A stretch of 52,855 nucleotides of DNA from NCBI RefSeq assembly GCF_900142575.1, contig NZ_FRBI01000038.1, forward strand, positions 1 through 52,855, read 5' to 3'. This stretch comes from Actinacidiphila paucisporea. GTDB lineage: Bacteria > Actinomycetota > Actinomycetes > Streptomycetales > Streptomycetaceae. The translations under genes were made by a program, and so were the position numbers. The notes beneath the pieces were generated by a model. That model did no database searches. It saw only the letters and a list, made by a program, of their open reading frames with translations, and was not told the DNA's origin. Below, one piece after another: positions 41,799 through 51,038 of the stretch (the first letter of the stretch is position 1; each line of letters begins with the position of its first letter).

Positions 41799-43553
41799 GT
41801 GGGGACAATCGGGGGGCGCAAGCTGGAGACGGGCATGCTGGCCACCCTGCTCGGATACGTGGCCGGGGCCGCTTCCGGCCATCAGGGGGCGCGGTACTGG
41901 GCCCCGCTGATCGAACTGGTCGGCTCGGCCGACGGCAGCTCGCCCGCCCCCGCCGGGGACAGGCCCACCATCGACCCGGCACGACGGCCCGCCGCCCTCG
42001 GCGTCGCGGGTCCGCCGGATCCGGCAGCCGGGCTCGCGCTTCTGACGGCGCTGCGTGAGGCGCCGGACGACCGGGCCACGGCCCGGCAGTTGGCGCGGTG
42101 GCTGATGGACACCGCAGCCGCGGACAGCCGGTTCGGGGCCGACTTCATGCGGTGGCGGCGAAGCCTGCGCCTGCTGGAGGAGTTCGTCGGCACGCTGCCC
42201 GAGCAGCGCGGCCCGGGAGAGCCGGAGGCGACGGCCGCGAGCGGCACTTCGGGCGGCTCGGGTGGCCGTGCCACGGGTGCAATGGCCGACGTGGGAGCCC
42301 TGCCCGCCCCGGGTGGTGCGGCCGCAGCCCCCGGCCCCGGAGCCGGTCCGACCGCCGCGCCGTTCACCGGGCCGTCGTCGGCGCCGTCATCCGAGGCAAC
42401 GAGGGCAGACCGGCCCGCCGGACTGCCGTCCTGGGCACGCTGGTTCGTCATGGTGGGACTCGCACTGGCGGTCTGCGCCGTCACGATGTGGGTGGCCGGT
42501 GCCCTTCTCCTGCCACCACTGCTGGAGGAGTCGGCGGACCGCTGGGTGGTCGCCGCCTCGCTCGGCGTCGCTGCTGCCGCCGTGGTCGCAGCCGCGGGCC
42601 CGGGCTTCGCGGATCTGCCGGGCAGGGGCGCGGAACAGGGGGCGACCGCCGGGGCCGCGTCGTCCGTTCCGGGTCCCGCAGGGGGTGGCGGTCCTGGCGG
42701 CCTGCCGCCGGGCGGGATCCAACTGACCGGGTCGCGGCGCAGCAGCCAGATCGTGGTCTCCGGCGGCGGCCGGACCACGGTGACAGTCGGCCTCCAGAGC
42801 CGTGCGCTGGTCGCCGTCGTCGTGCTCGCGCTCGTCGTCGCGGTCACGACGACATTCATCGGCCTCCATCGCTCGTCGGCCGACGACGCCGGCGCCGGTC
42901 CGTCGTCCGGCGGCGCGGACGGCGTGCGGACCGGCAGCGGGGTCATCAGCGCCACCACGACGGTCAGCGGGCCCTCGACCGCCGTCCACTACTACTGGCC
43001 CAAGGCCAAGGAGGTGCTTGACGGCGACCTCGGGGCGGGCCGTGCCCTCGCTGAGGAACCGGGGATCGCCCACCTCGCCGACGGCATCCTCATCACGCTG
43101 CAGACCAGCAGTACCGAGGCCGTACTGATCAACGAGATACAGGTGGTGCACCTGCAGCGCAGGACCGACCCGCGGGCGGGGCTGTACGTGGACGTCCCCT
43201 GCGGTGGGTGCGGCGCCCAGGGGGAGCCGCGGAGCTTCTCCACCCGGCTGGACGACCGGACACCCCGGGTCGTCCCGAGCACCCGGTCGGCCGCCGGTGT
43301 CTACTTCTACGTCACCGCGGGCTCCCCGGAGGAGTTCCGGATCGAGGTGGGCGATCACCACTGCGACTGCACCTTCGACCTGGAGGTCGACTGGCTCGAC
43401 CAGGGCAAGGCCCACACGACCCTGCTGGACAACGCCGGGCGCCACTTCCACGCGATGGGTTCCGACGACCTGAGCTGGTTCCGCGACTACAACCCGGGCG
43501 GCGCGGAGTCGGTGCTCGTACCGGAGCCCACCCCGACGGGTCACGCGGCCTGA
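41799..43553 (+). CDS. Three-TM membrane protein with exposed Cys-containing domain
   Basis: 584 aa. Residues 1-140 have an effector-associated/helical character (MLATLLGYVAGAASGHQGAR, ALREAPDDRATARQLARWLM). A Pro/Gly/Ala linker leads to two adjacent membrane segments (WFVMVGLALAVCAVTMWVAG, WVVAASLGVAAAAVVAAA). A second Gly-rich linker with QIVVSGGGRTTVTVG follows, then a third segment (ALVAVVVLALVVAVTTTFIG) and a C-terminal domain of about 210 aa with paired cysteines (DVPCGGCGAQG, HHCDCTFDLEVDWLDQG). The GTG at 41799 follows a strong ribosome site. The N-terminal region resembles effector-associated domains of STAND-type systems, as inference. Function unknown; likely partner of the divergent fusion protein. 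Confidence 0.75.
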   Translation: MGTIGGRKLETGMLATLLGYVAGAASGHQGARYWAPLIELVGSADGSSPAPAGDRPTIDPARRPAALGVAGPPDPAAGLALLTALREAPDDRATARQLARWLMDTAAADSRFGADFMRWRRSLRLLEEFVGTLPEQRGPGEPEATAASGTSGGSGGRATGAMADVGALPAPGGAAAAPGPGAGPTAAPFTGPSSAPSSEATRADRPAGLPSWARWFVMVGLALAVCAVTMWVAGALLLPPLLEESADRWVVAASLGVAAAAVVAAAGPGFADLPGRGAEQGATAGAASSVPGPAGGGGPGGLPPGGIQLTGSRRSSQIVVSGGGRTTVTVGLQSRALVAVVVLALVVAVTTTFIGLHRSSADDAGAGPSSGGADGVRTGSGVISATTTVSGPSTAVHYYWPKAKEVLDGDLGAGRALAEEPGIAHLADGILITLQTSSTEAVLINEIQVVHLQRRTDPRAGLYVDVPCGGCGAQGEPRSFSTRLDDRTPRVVPSTRSAAGVYFYVTAGSPEEFRIEVGDHHCDCTFDLEVDWLDQGKAHTTLLDNAGRHFHAMGSDDLSWFRDYNPGGAESVLVPEPTPTGHAA

Positions 43554-43561
43554 TCCGCCCG

Positions 43562-44248
43562 TCAGCGCGATTCCGGTGCGTCACCGGATAATGAGGGCTG
43601 TCCGGGTACGAGCCCGGTGCGGTGGGCCAGGATGACCAGTTGGATGCGGTCACGCACCTGGAACTTGGTCAGCAGGTGTCCAACATGCGTTTTGGCGGTT
43701 CCTGTGGTGATGTGCAGGCGGTGTGCGATCTCGGCGTTGGACAGCCCCTCGGCGACCAGGATCAGTACCTGCCGTTCGCGCGTGGTGACGCCGGCCAGGT
43801 CCCTAAGTGCGGGCGTGGGCAGGGGAGCCTGCCGGGCGGTGAACTCTGTGATCAGACGCCGGGTGATGCCGGGGGCGAGCAGTGCGTCTCCCGCGGCGAT
43901 CACGCGTACGGCGGCGATCAGGTCGGTCGGCGGGGTGTCCTTGAGCAGGAACCCGCTGGCTCCGGCGCGCAGCGCTCCGTACACGTACTCGTCCAGGTCG
44001 AAGGTGGTGAGTATCAGGACGCGGGGGACAGGACCCGAGGCTGGGGCGCAGATCAACCGGGTGGCTTCGATGCCGTCCATGTCGGGCATCCGCACGTCCA
44101 TCAGCACGACATCGGCGTGCTGAGCCCTGGCCGCCTCGACGGCTGTGGTGCCGGTGTCGACCGCGGCGACCACCGCGAGGTCCTGCGCGGTCCCGACGAT
44201 GCCGCACAGGGCCGCCCAGACCAGGGCCTGGTCGTCTGCCACGACCAC
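43562..44248 (-). CDS. NarL/LuxR-family response regulator, 5' end fused to deletion
   Basis: 228 aa. Receiver domain: VVVADDQALV (acidic pocket DD), VVLMDVRMPDMDGIEATRLI (phospho-Asp) and LILTTFDLDEYVYGALRAGA, SGFLLKDTP. The LuxR helix-turn-helix is LAGVTTRERQVLILVAEGLS then NAEIAHRLHITTGTAKTHV. The usual MIR opening is missing: the frame comes directly from a truncated kinase, leaving GTG 44248 as first start. DNA-binding and phosphorylation residues are intact. Its cognate kinase is destroyed. Confidence 0.88.
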   Translation of the reverse strand: MVVADDQALVWAALCGIVGTAQDLAVVAAVDTGTTAVEAARAQHADVVLMDVRMPDMDGIEATRLICAPASGPVPRVLILTTFDLDEYVYGALRAGASGFLLKDTPPTDLIAAVRVIAAGDALLAPGITRRLITEFTARQAPLPTPALRDLAGVTTRERQVLILVAEGLSNAEIAHRLHITTGTAKTHVGHLLTKFQVRDRIQLVILAHRTGLVPGQPSLSGDAPESR

Positions 44249-44550
44249 CCGGCCTCTTGCACGATCCGGTATGCGGACACATCGACCCCGGCGGGCAGCG
44301 GTTGGGGGCTGCCGGTGACCATCAGCTCGACGTGCAGGCCCGCGATGGCGGTCGAGGCCAGCAACCGGTCCAAGCCGGCGAGTCCGGGACAGGGGACGAG
44401 CGCGGGCTCGCAGGTCTCACCGTCCTTGGGCTCCTCCGGCAACACGCCCAGCAGGCGCCGCATCTCGCCCAGTGCCTCGCGTCCGGTGGTCTCGATGGCG
44501 CCGAGGGCGGCGCGCGCCTCCTCGGGCCGGTCGTCGATGACCAGGTGGCC
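44245..44550 (-). pseudogene. HisKA_3 sensor kinase, internal fragment
   Basis: GHLVIDDRPEEARAALGAIE, TTGREALGEMRRLLGVLPEE, then VELMVTGSPQPLPAGVDVSA and YRIVQEA. The His-box helix and everything before it are gone at about 44550. At the other end the sequence passes from YRIVQEA straight into the regulator, dropping the N, D and G boxes of the ATPase domain. Two deletions therefore removed both functional ends. In intact systems the kinase precedes the regulator in this orientation. Confidence 0.85.
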
Positions 44551-44559
44551 GAAGCCCGC

Positions 44560-45111
44560 CTTGGCCACCCGCTGCGTGAGGTCGGCGCTCTCCTCGACCC
44601 GGCCGCCGTGCACGGAGGCCGCAGCGCCCGCAGCCATCTGGAGTCCCTGGCGGCCACCAACGGCCTGCCGCGAGCCAGGATCGCGGAGGTGCTCGCCCGC
44701 ACCGGCCTGGACAGCGTCGCCGGCAAGCGTGTCGGCGGCTTCTCGCTCGGCATGCGGCAACGGCTCGCGATCGCCGCCGCGCTACTCGGCGACCCACCTG
44801 TACTGCTCTTGGACGAGCCGGTCAACGGCCTCGATCCGGGCGGCATCCGCTGGATGAGGGGCTTGCTGAAGTCCCTCGCCGGCGAAGGCCGCACCGTCCT
44901 GGTCTCCAGCCACCTGATGAGCGAGACCGCCCTGACCGCCGACCATCTGCTTGTCATCGGCCGGGGCCGCCTCCTCGCTGACACCAGCACGGCCGACTTG
45001 CTCGCCCAGCGGGCCGACGCCAGGACGGGGGCAGACGCTCGCACCCTGCTGGAGGACGCCTACCTCAGGCTGACCGCGGACGCGTCCGAGTACCGGGCGG
45101 TGCACCGCTGA
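44560..45111 (+). pseudogene. ABC transporter ATPase, N-terminally truncated
   Basis: HPLREVGALLDPAAVHGGRS, LESLAATNGLPRARIAEVLA, signature GGFSLGMRQRLAIAAALLG, Walker B PVLLLDEPVNGLDPGGIRW and H-loop VLVSSHLMSETALTADHLLV. Roughly the first 80 residues, including Walker A, are missing; the frame upstream of 44560 is antisense to the kinase fragment. It cannot bind ATP normally. The stop overlaps the permease start (TGATG), so it was translated together with that gene. Confidence 0.85.
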
Positions 45112-45902
45112 TGACAGCCCACGACAGGGTCCTGCGCCGCGCGGTCCTCTCCGAATGGATCAAACTGCGCTCGGTCCGCTCCACCTATCTCACCCTGCTG
45201 TGCGCCCTGCTCATGGGACTGGTCCTCGGATGGGTCGACACCGCCTCCGCCGCCCACAACTGGCCCACCATGTCCGCCGGCGACCGCGCCGGATTCGACC
45301 CCGTCGGCGACTGCTTCACCGGATTCGTCATCGGGCAACTGGCCTTCGGCGTGCTCGGCGTGCTCGCGGTCAGCTCCGAGTACCGCACCGGCTCGATCCG
45401 TACGACGTTTACCGCCGTCCCCCGGCGCGGCACCGTATTCGCCGCCAAAGCGCTGGTAATCGGTGCGGTCGCGCTGGTCCTCGGCGAGTGCATGGCCTTC
45501 ACCGCCTTCTTCCTCGGGCAGCGCAACCTGGCTCACGCGCACCTGAGCGTCGGTCTCGGCGATCCGGGGGTACTGCGCGCGGTGACCGGCGCCGGCCTGT
45601 ATCTCTTCGTCGTGGCGATGGTCGGCTTCGGCCTCGGAGCGGTCATCCGGCACACCGCCGGCGCCGTCGCCGGCATGTTCGGCCTGGTCTACCTCGCCTA
45701 TGGTCTCGCCCGCGCCTTCGACAACTGGTCTTATCTCCCCGACCATTTGGTGCTGTCCAACGCCTCCGACGTCCTCGCCCAGACGCACATTCCGCCCGAC
45801 TCACCCCGCACACCCTCGCTCGGCATGGCCTTCCTCGATCTCGCCCTGTACCTCGCCGTCGCCCTCGCCCTCGGAGCCTGGCGAGTGCGCCGCGACCCGT
45901 GA
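45111..45902 (+). CDS. ABC-2 type transporter permease
   Basis: 263 aa with about six membrane segments: STYLTLLCALLMGLVLGWVD, FVIGQLAFGVLGVLAVSSEY, ALVIGAVALVLGECMAFTAF, GAGLYLFVVAMVGFGLGAVI, AVAGMFGLVYLAYGLARAF and LDLALYLAVALALGAWRV. SSEYRTGSIRTTFTAVPRRG is the conserved cytoplasmic signature of these drug/antibiotic-export permeases. ATG at 45111 overlaps the ATPase stop. The gene itself is intact, but its ATPase partner lacks Walker A, so the transporter is probably inactive unless another ATPase complements it. Confidence 0.9.
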   Translation: MTAHDRVLRRAVLSEWIKLRSVRSTYLTLLCALLMGLVLGWVDTASAAHNWPTMSAGDRAGFDPVGDCFTGFVIGQLAFGVLGVLAVSSEYRTGSIRTTFTAVPRRGTVFAAKALVIGAVALVLGECMAFTAFFLGQRNLAHAHLSVGLGDPGVLRAVTGAGLYLFVVAMVGFGLGAVIRHTAGAVAGMFGLVYLAYGLARAFDNWSYLPDHLVLSNASDVLAQTHIPPDSPRTPSLGMAFLDLALYLAVALALGAWRVRRDP

Positions 45903-46261
45903 GCGCCGGGCTGCCGAGTCTCCGGAAAACGCACTCGGGCCAGTCGGGCACTTCGCCGCGGCGGTGGTCCTCTGGTCACGGCCGTCCTGGACGGCGCGCG
46001 TCCGCCGTCGAGGTCGCCGTCATCGCCGGGCACCTGACGACCGTGGCCTTCGCGGCCGACAGGGGCGCATCGCGCACGACACCGGCGCCCACCCCCGCTC
46101 ACGCGCCCGCCGCCTGAGCCGTACCGCCGACGCCCGCCTCCAACTCCGCGACGCCGACACCGCGGTTGCTCACCGCCGACCAGGCCGTTATTACCGTGGG
46201 CGGTGGCAGCGGGCCCCGACCGCCGCAGTGGCGGGCGGGGCCCGCGGGGCGCGGCGCGGGG
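45903..46261. other. Intergenic, no gene
   Basis: Between the convergent permease and carboxypeptidase genes. Frames are short and low-complexity; possible decayed coding sequence around 46000-46110 cannot be assigned. Confidence 0.4.
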
Positions 46262-47152
46262 TCAGCGCTTGAAGGCGTAGTCCATCAGCTTCCGGGCATC
46301 CGTCGCGCGCTGGGTGGCGGAGGTGGAGGCCAGGACGGTGCCGATGACGGTTCGCGAGCCGCGCGTGGCGGCGAAGACCAGGCAGTAGCCGGCCTGCGGG
46401 CCTGAGCCGGTCTTGACGCCTATCGTCCCGGTGTAGCTGCCGAGCAGCGTGTTGGTGTTGGTCCAGGAGTAGTTGCGGTACCCGTTGGTCTTGGTGACGA
46501 CCCTCGTCTTGATGGTGCGGGTCTTCACCACGGAGCGGAAGTCGGCGCTCTTCATGGCGGTGCTCGCCAGCTTCGTCAGGTCGCGCGGCGTGGAGTAGTT
46601 CGCGCCGTTGCCGATCCCGTCGAAGGAGTCGAAGTGGGTGTTCTTCAGACCCAGCCCCTTCGCGGCGGAGTTCATCTGGCCGATGAACTGCTTGACCCGG
46701 GCGGCCCGGGTGCTGCCCACGCCGTACCGGTCGGCCAGCGCGTAGGCCGCGTCGCAGCCCGAGGGCAGCATCATCCCGAACAGCAGCTGCCGCACGGTGA
46801 GCTTGTCGCCCACGATCAGGTGGGCGGAGGAGGCGTTCTTGCTGACGATGTAGTCGCTGTACGCCTTCTGGACGGTGATTCGCGAGTTCAGGTTGAGGTT
46901 CTTCTGCCGCAACACCACCTCGAACGTCATGATCTTCGTGGTGGAGCCGGTGGACCGCCGGGTGTCGGCCGCCTTCGTGTAGTACGTCGCATCCGACGCG
47001 TTGTTCATCACGAAGCCGCCCTTGGCCGCGATCGACGGCGGTGGGGGCGTCGCGGCCTGCGCCGGTGCGGCGACCGCCATGGCGGTCAGGACGGTGCCCG
47101 CGGTGACGGCGGCCGCGGTGACGCGGTGGATGGCCTTGCTGCCGGTTATCAC
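46262..47152 (-). CDS. D-alanyl-D-alanine carboxypeptidase (S11 family)
   Basis: 296 aa. Signal peptide 1-33 (AAAVTAGTVLTAMAVAAPAQ, cleavage at AQA). Penicillin-binding motifs in order: STTKIM (SxxK, nucleophile Ser), SGCDAA (SxN position with Cys, a variant seen in actinomycetes) and VKTGSG (KTG). It trims D-Ala from peptidoglycan stem peptides outside the membrane. There is no C-terminal membrane anchor, so it is released or loosely bound. GTG at 47152 after GGAGCATCTATC. Confidence 0.92.
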   Translation of the reverse strand: MITGSKAIHRVTAAAVTAGTVLTAMAVAAPAQAATPPPPSIAAKGGFVMNNASDATYYTKAADTRRSTGSTTKIMTFEVVLRQKNLNLNSRITVQKAYSDYIVSKNASSAHLIVGDKLTVRQLLFGMMLPSGCDAAYALADRYGVGSTRAARVKQFIGQMNSAAKGLGLKNTHFDSFDGIGNGANYSTPRDLTKLASTAMKSADFRSVVKTRTIKTRVVTKTNGYRNYSWTNTNTLLGSYTGTIGVKTGSGPQAGYCLVFAATRGSRTVIGTVLASTSATQRATDARKLMDYAFKR

Positions 47153-47688
47153 GATAGATGCTCCAAATGCGCCTGTGCTGCGGCCACATGGGAGTGAGCG
47201 GCCAAACGTGAGACACGCCGGGCGGCCGGATGGATGCACGGACCCGCCGGCTCGCGCCCAGTCGTTACCCGTCGGCGAGCCGCCCGTGCCCATCCCGGGG
47301 GGCGCTGGGCCGCAGCGGGCCGTCGCCCGGACTGTGGGGCGCCGCGGGGCGCCGGCGCGCCCCGGCCAGGTCCCGGCTGCCCCGACCGTACGTCGCACCG
47401 CTCGTAGGGCCCGAAGCAGTCGGCTGCGAGGGTCGCGACCGGAGCACCGCAGGGGCAGGCTCGGTTGAGCCCTTCGTTGCCGGTCGGCCCGCAGCATCTC
47501 GTGTTGCGCTCCCAGTTGGGCAAAGGCTGGAGATCAAAGGCGTCCTCGGGATTCACCAGTGTGGTGCCGGGGGTGCCCGCCGAGATGACGAAGCCCTCCT
47601 CGTTGCAGACCAGAGGACCGTGGCTCTGTGCCGGCTGGCTGGGCTGCCCGGTCGCGCGCAGTAGGTGGCATCGATGCCTGGAGTCCAT
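47149..47688 (-). CDS. Cysteine-containing hypothetical, C-terminus uncertain
   Basis: The convincing part is residues 25-95: PLVCNEEGFVISAGTPGTTL, VNPEDAFDLQPLPNWERNT, CCGPTGNEGLNRACPCGAPV and ATLAADCFGPYE. The conserved cysteines (VC, RCCG, ACPCG, DC) resemble a small actinobacterial family of unknown role found in stand-alone genes. ATG 47688 follows CTGGAGCG. After about residue 95 the frame becomes Arg/Pro-rich and runs into the carboxypeptidase start, so the natural stop has probably been lost and the real protein is shorter. Confidence 0.5.
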   Translation of the reverse strand: MDSRHRCHLLRATGQPSQPAQSHGPLVCNEEGFVISAGTPGTTLVNPEDAFDLQPLPNWERNTRCCGPTGNEGLNRACPCGAPVATLAADCFGPYERCDVRSGQPGPGRGAPAPRGAPQSGRRPAAAQRPPGWARAARRRVTTGREPAGPCIHPAARRVSRLAAHSHVAAAQAHLEHLS

Positions 47689-47777
47689 CGCTCCAGACGA
47701 GACCGGCCACTTTGTCCGCTGGTCGGTGGAGCACCGGCACGCCCGCGGCCTGGCCTACGCGTTCGGCCGGACAGTCC

Positions 47778-48272
47778 CTACCCGCTGACCGTCACCGTGA
47801 CCTCGTAAGCGCTCTGGCCCGGCGGGCAGCGCATCGCCTCGCCGCAGGACGAGCGGTGGGCGGTGATGCGGACGGTGCCGGGGTGTGTCGCGGTGAAGCG
47901 GGCCGACGCCACGCCGCAGCCGCCACCCGGCGGGCACGAGCCGGTGGGAGAGCTTCCGCCGCCGCCGGGCACGAGCACGCCCGGGTCGGAAGTCGTGGGC
48001 GTCGACCAGTACGTGCTGTGCAACCGGACGATGACGGCGGTGCCGCTGCGTACGCGCACGCTGGTCCGCAGGGCGTGCTCGTCGAGGGTGAGCGTCGCGG
48101 GGGATGCGGCGGTGTGCGACGACGGGTCGGCGGTGGACCCCGTGGGGTGGCCCGACGCGGACGAGCAGGCACCGGTCGCGCAGAGTACGGCGGCGAGGAC
48201 CAGGGCCGGCAGCGGGGTGGGAAGTCCGCGACCGGCGGGTGCGGCGGCATCGCGGATCGTTCGACCGGACAT
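47778..48272 (-). CDS. Secreted lipoprotein, possibly chagasin-like
   Basis: 164 aa. Signal region LPALVLAAVLCATGAC with a lipobox-like TGAC. The mature domain (LRTSVRVRSGTAVIVRLHST, YWSTPTTSDPGVLVPGG, ARFTATHPGTVRITAHRSSC, YEVTVTV) has the strand order and Gly-rich loops of chagasin/I42 protease inhibitors. A secreted protease-like gene on the same strand starts upstream (48366-50261), which would suit an inhibitor. The inhibitor role is inference. GGAGG lies close before the ATG at 48272. Confidence 0.7.
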   Translation of the reverse strand: MSGRTIRDAAAPAGRGLPTPLPALVLAAVLCATGACSSASGHPTGSTADPSSHTAASPATLTLDEHALRTSVRVRSGTAVIVRLHSTYWSTPTTSDPGVLVPGGGGSSPTGSCPPGGGCGVASARFTATHPGTVRITAHRSSCGEAMRCPPGQSAYEVTVTVSG

Positions 48273-48365
48273 CGGCGTACCTCCTGGGCTGTGACGTCTT
48301 CATGGTCCCGGATACCGCGGTGGTGGCGCGGACGTCCCGCCCCACCACCGCGAACCAACGTGCTG

Positions 48366-50261
48366 TCAGGAGGCGTTCAGCGCCGTGTCGTCGATCACGA
48401 AGCTGGTCTGGAGCGAGGAGTCCTCGGTGCCGGTGAACTTCAGCGTCACCGTCTGCCCGGCGTAGCTGGACAGGGAGAAGGACTTCAGGGCGTAGCCGGT
48501 GGCCGCGTTCACGTTGGAGTAGGTGGCCAGCGTCGTGCTGCCGACCTGGACGGTCAGCTTGTCGTAGGCCGTGCTGCCGGACTCGGCCGTGTCGATGTGC
48601 AGGTAGAAGGAGAAGGTCGCCGCGCATCCGGCCGGGATGGTGACGGACTGGGAGACGGTGTCGGTGTGCGTGCTGCCGTAGCCGTTCATCCACGCCTTCC
48701 AGCTGCCGGAGTGCGCGGCCTCACCGGAGCTGTTGTCGACCACGCCGGAGCTGGCGGTCCAGGGTGCGGCCGTTCCGGTCTCGAAGCCGGGGTTGCCGAT
48801 CTTCTGGCCGGGGCTGGCGCAACCGCCGCCGGTGGTGCTGACGGTCCAGGTGAAGGACGCGCTGCCGGAGGCGCCGGTGGTGTCCTTGGCGGTGACGGTG
48901 ACGGTGGAGGTGCCGCTCGTGGTGGGCGTGCCGGTGATCAGGCCGCTGGAGGAGATGCCCAGCCCGGCGGGAAGGCCCGTCGCGCTGTAGGTCAGGGTCT
49001 GTCCCGAAGCCGAGTCGCTGGCGCGCACCTGCAGCGAGACCGCGGTGCCGACGGTCGAACTCTGGTTGCCGGGGCTGGTCACGGTGACGGTGTTGCCGGT
49101 GCTGCCGCCGCCGACGATCGCGTGCGAGATGGCGCACGAGTTGGTGTCGTTGGACCAGCTCGCCTGCTCGGCGAAGGTGCCGGTACCCATCGTGATGTTC
49201 GCCGCGCCGCCCGTCGTGCCGGGGTTGAGCCAGGCGCACTCGTCGGAGTTCTCCTGGCCGTCGTAGGAGCTGCCGGTGTGGTTGGTCCAGCCGCCGGCCG
49301 GGTTCTGGTCCGACATCATCTCCTGCCACTCGTGGCCGAGCGTCATCGTCCACCCGTCGAGTGTTCCTGGGGAGTTGACGAAGCCGACGCCGCAGCCCGC
49401 GCCGGAGTCGATGTTGTACGGCTGGTTACTGAAGGCGACGTCACCGACCGTCGAGGACACGGCGCCGCCGGTCAGCGTGGTGTCACCGTTGTAGTCATGC
49501 CAGGCGCAGTACTGGTTCTGGTAATTGTCCGGGTTGGTGCCGTGCGGGGAAAGGATCACGTAGTACGCATCCCGGTTGGCCGCAGCGGTGGTGTTCCCGA
49601 AGTGGCTGGCCGCCTTCACGGCCTCCACTCCCAGTTGGTGTCCGGTGGCAGCGCTGGGCGAGGCGGCCGAATTGTCGTACCAGACGCCGCTGAGCACTCC
49701 GCCGCTCTGGTAAGGGATGAAGCTGGCGTTCGAGGGGCAACTGGTCGCACCGGTTGCGACGTTCGGACCTTCGCACCACTGCGTGAGGTCGGCCGACCAC
49801 AGTTCGCCGCCGGTACCGATGTCCTTGAACATCTCCTGGGCCACCGGGGCGGCGCCCTTCGCGTCGCCGGAGAACGTCGCGTCGCCGCTGCTGTTGGTGC
49901 TCTGCGTGCCCCACTGGGTGCCGTAGAAGACCAGGTAGACCTTCGAGTGGCCGTTCTGGACACCGATGCCGTCGATGCCGCCGCCGTAGGACAGCGTCTG
50001 CGGCCCGGTCGCCGCGGGGGACGCCTGAGCGGCGGCCCACGACTTCATCTTCGCGTTCTGCTGGAGGGTCGGTACGACGCCGTGCCGGTAGGCGTGGTCG
50101 TGCGCGGGGCTGTAGGGGTTGGCGACCGACTGGCCGGACGCGGGTGCCGGCGCGGCTGCCGCCAGGGGTGCGGCGGCGAATGCTGCGCCGGTGACGAGGG
50201 CGAGCGACGCGAGGCCGGTGAAGGCCGCTCGTGCCGCTCTGCGGTGATAGGTCTCGCCCAT
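48366..50261 (-). CDS. Large secreted protease-like protein with Ig and jelly-roll domains
   Basis: 631 aa. Signal peptide with AFTGLASLALVTGAAFAAAP, cleavage near AAA. The N-terminal catalytic-like domain has YGGGIDGIGVQNGHSKVYLV, YVILSPHGTNPDNYQNQYCA and MTLGHEWQEMMSDQNPAGGW. HEWQE is an HExxE-like metal or acid-base site, and ENSDECAWL follows. A putative Ig domain (TVTVTSPGNQSSTVGTAVSL to LPAGLGISSSGLITGTP) and a C-terminal beta-sandwich (KIGNPGFETGTAAPWTASSG) follow, the latter like pro-protein convertase P or carbohydrate-binding domains. Exported; probable hydrolase. ATG 50261 chosen because it starts the signal peptide. Confidence 0.8.
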   Translation of the reverse strand: MGETYHRRAARAAFTGLASLALVTGAAFAAAPLAAAAPAPASGQSVANPYSPAHDHAYRHGVVPTLQQNAKMKSWAAAQASPAATGPQTLSYGGGIDGIGVQNGHSKVYLVFYGTQWGTQSTNSSGDATFSGDAKGAAPVAQEMFKDIGTGGELWSADLTQWCEGPNVATGATSCPSNASFIPYQSGGVLSGVWYDNSAASPSAATGHQLGVEAVKAASHFGNTTAAANRDAYYVILSPHGTNPDNYQNQYCAWHDYNGDTTLTGGAVSSTVGDVAFSNQPYNIDSGAGCGVGFVNSPGTLDGWTMTLGHEWQEMMSDQNPAGGWTNHTGSSYDGQENSDECAWLNPGTTGGAANITMGTGTFAEQASWSNDTNSCAISHAIVGGGSTGNTVTVTSPGNQSSTVGTAVSLQVRASDSASGQTLTYSATGLPAGLGISSSGLITGTPTTSGTSTVTVTAKDTTGASGSASFTWTVSTTGGGCASPGQKIGNPGFETGTAAPWTASSGVVDNSSGEAAHSGSWKAWMNGYGSTHTDTVSQSVTIPAGCAATFSFYLHIDTAESGSTAYDKLTVQVGSTTLATYSNVNAATGYALKSFSLSSYAGQTVTLKFTGTEDSSLQTSFVIDDTALNAS

Positions 50262-51038
50262 GGGTGGAGGAACCTTTCTTCGCGGACTCCGGCTGCCGGT
50301 GGGCAGCGCTGATCCGCATGTAGGGACGGAAGGAGACGCACCGGGACAGCCCCGGCGACGGCCGGGGCTTGGACTGCCGGGTGGGGCGGCTCCGGGCCGG
50401 TGAGGTCCGGTCCGGGTAGCCGGACGCGCGTAGATGAGGTGGACATGCCGGGCCGCAGCGACGAGCCGGCCGAGCGTGGTCATGGCCAAGCGATCCACCA
50501 AGGCCCCTCGCGGAGCTCTCGACGGAGGCGGAACCGACTGCGAGGAGTCGTGCTGACGATCCGACAGATGACTGGTGGGGGTGCGCCGTGGCGACAGAAA
50601 AGCAGATTGGCGTGACCCGGTCAATAGCCGGAAGTGGCGCCCTCACCAGCCGGTACGCCTCCCCTGACCCCTGATTCGGGGGTTACGCAGCCACTTCGTC
50701 TACAGAGGTACGTCAGTCGGCGTGGGCAAATCTTGACCGTTCACAGCTCATTCCTTGGCTTGCTCAGGTCGGGCGTGCCGCCCTGCGGCTCGTCGCCGTC
50801 CGGAGCGCTGCCCGCGCCGGATGGACCGCGTCCTCGGGCGCCGGGAGGTGGACTTCGCGCTTGGGGAGTCCGCTCGACCGCCGTGCTCGGAAGCAGACCT
50901 CAAAGATTTCGGCCCGTGCCCGCCGGGCCGCCGTCGACAGGTGCCCGTTCGATCAGCCGGTGCTGCCCGGGAGACTCTGGCACGGGGGGAGAAGGTCGGG
51001 TAGGAAGTTGACGACTTCACGTCATCGGAGGGGTTTCC
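50262..51038. other. Long intergenic region
   Basis: Nearly 780 bp with no credible gene. The left part is the promoter and leader of the protease-like gene, the right part that of the eCIS-leader gene. Frames are Arg/Pro-rich shadows. No repeats or RNA structures stand out. Confidence 0.45.

Noticed and set aside
47628..50312. 894-aa plus-strand frame
   Set aside because: Gly/Arg-rich antisense shadow over the lipoprotein and protease-like genes, whose minus-strand signal peptides and domains are clear.
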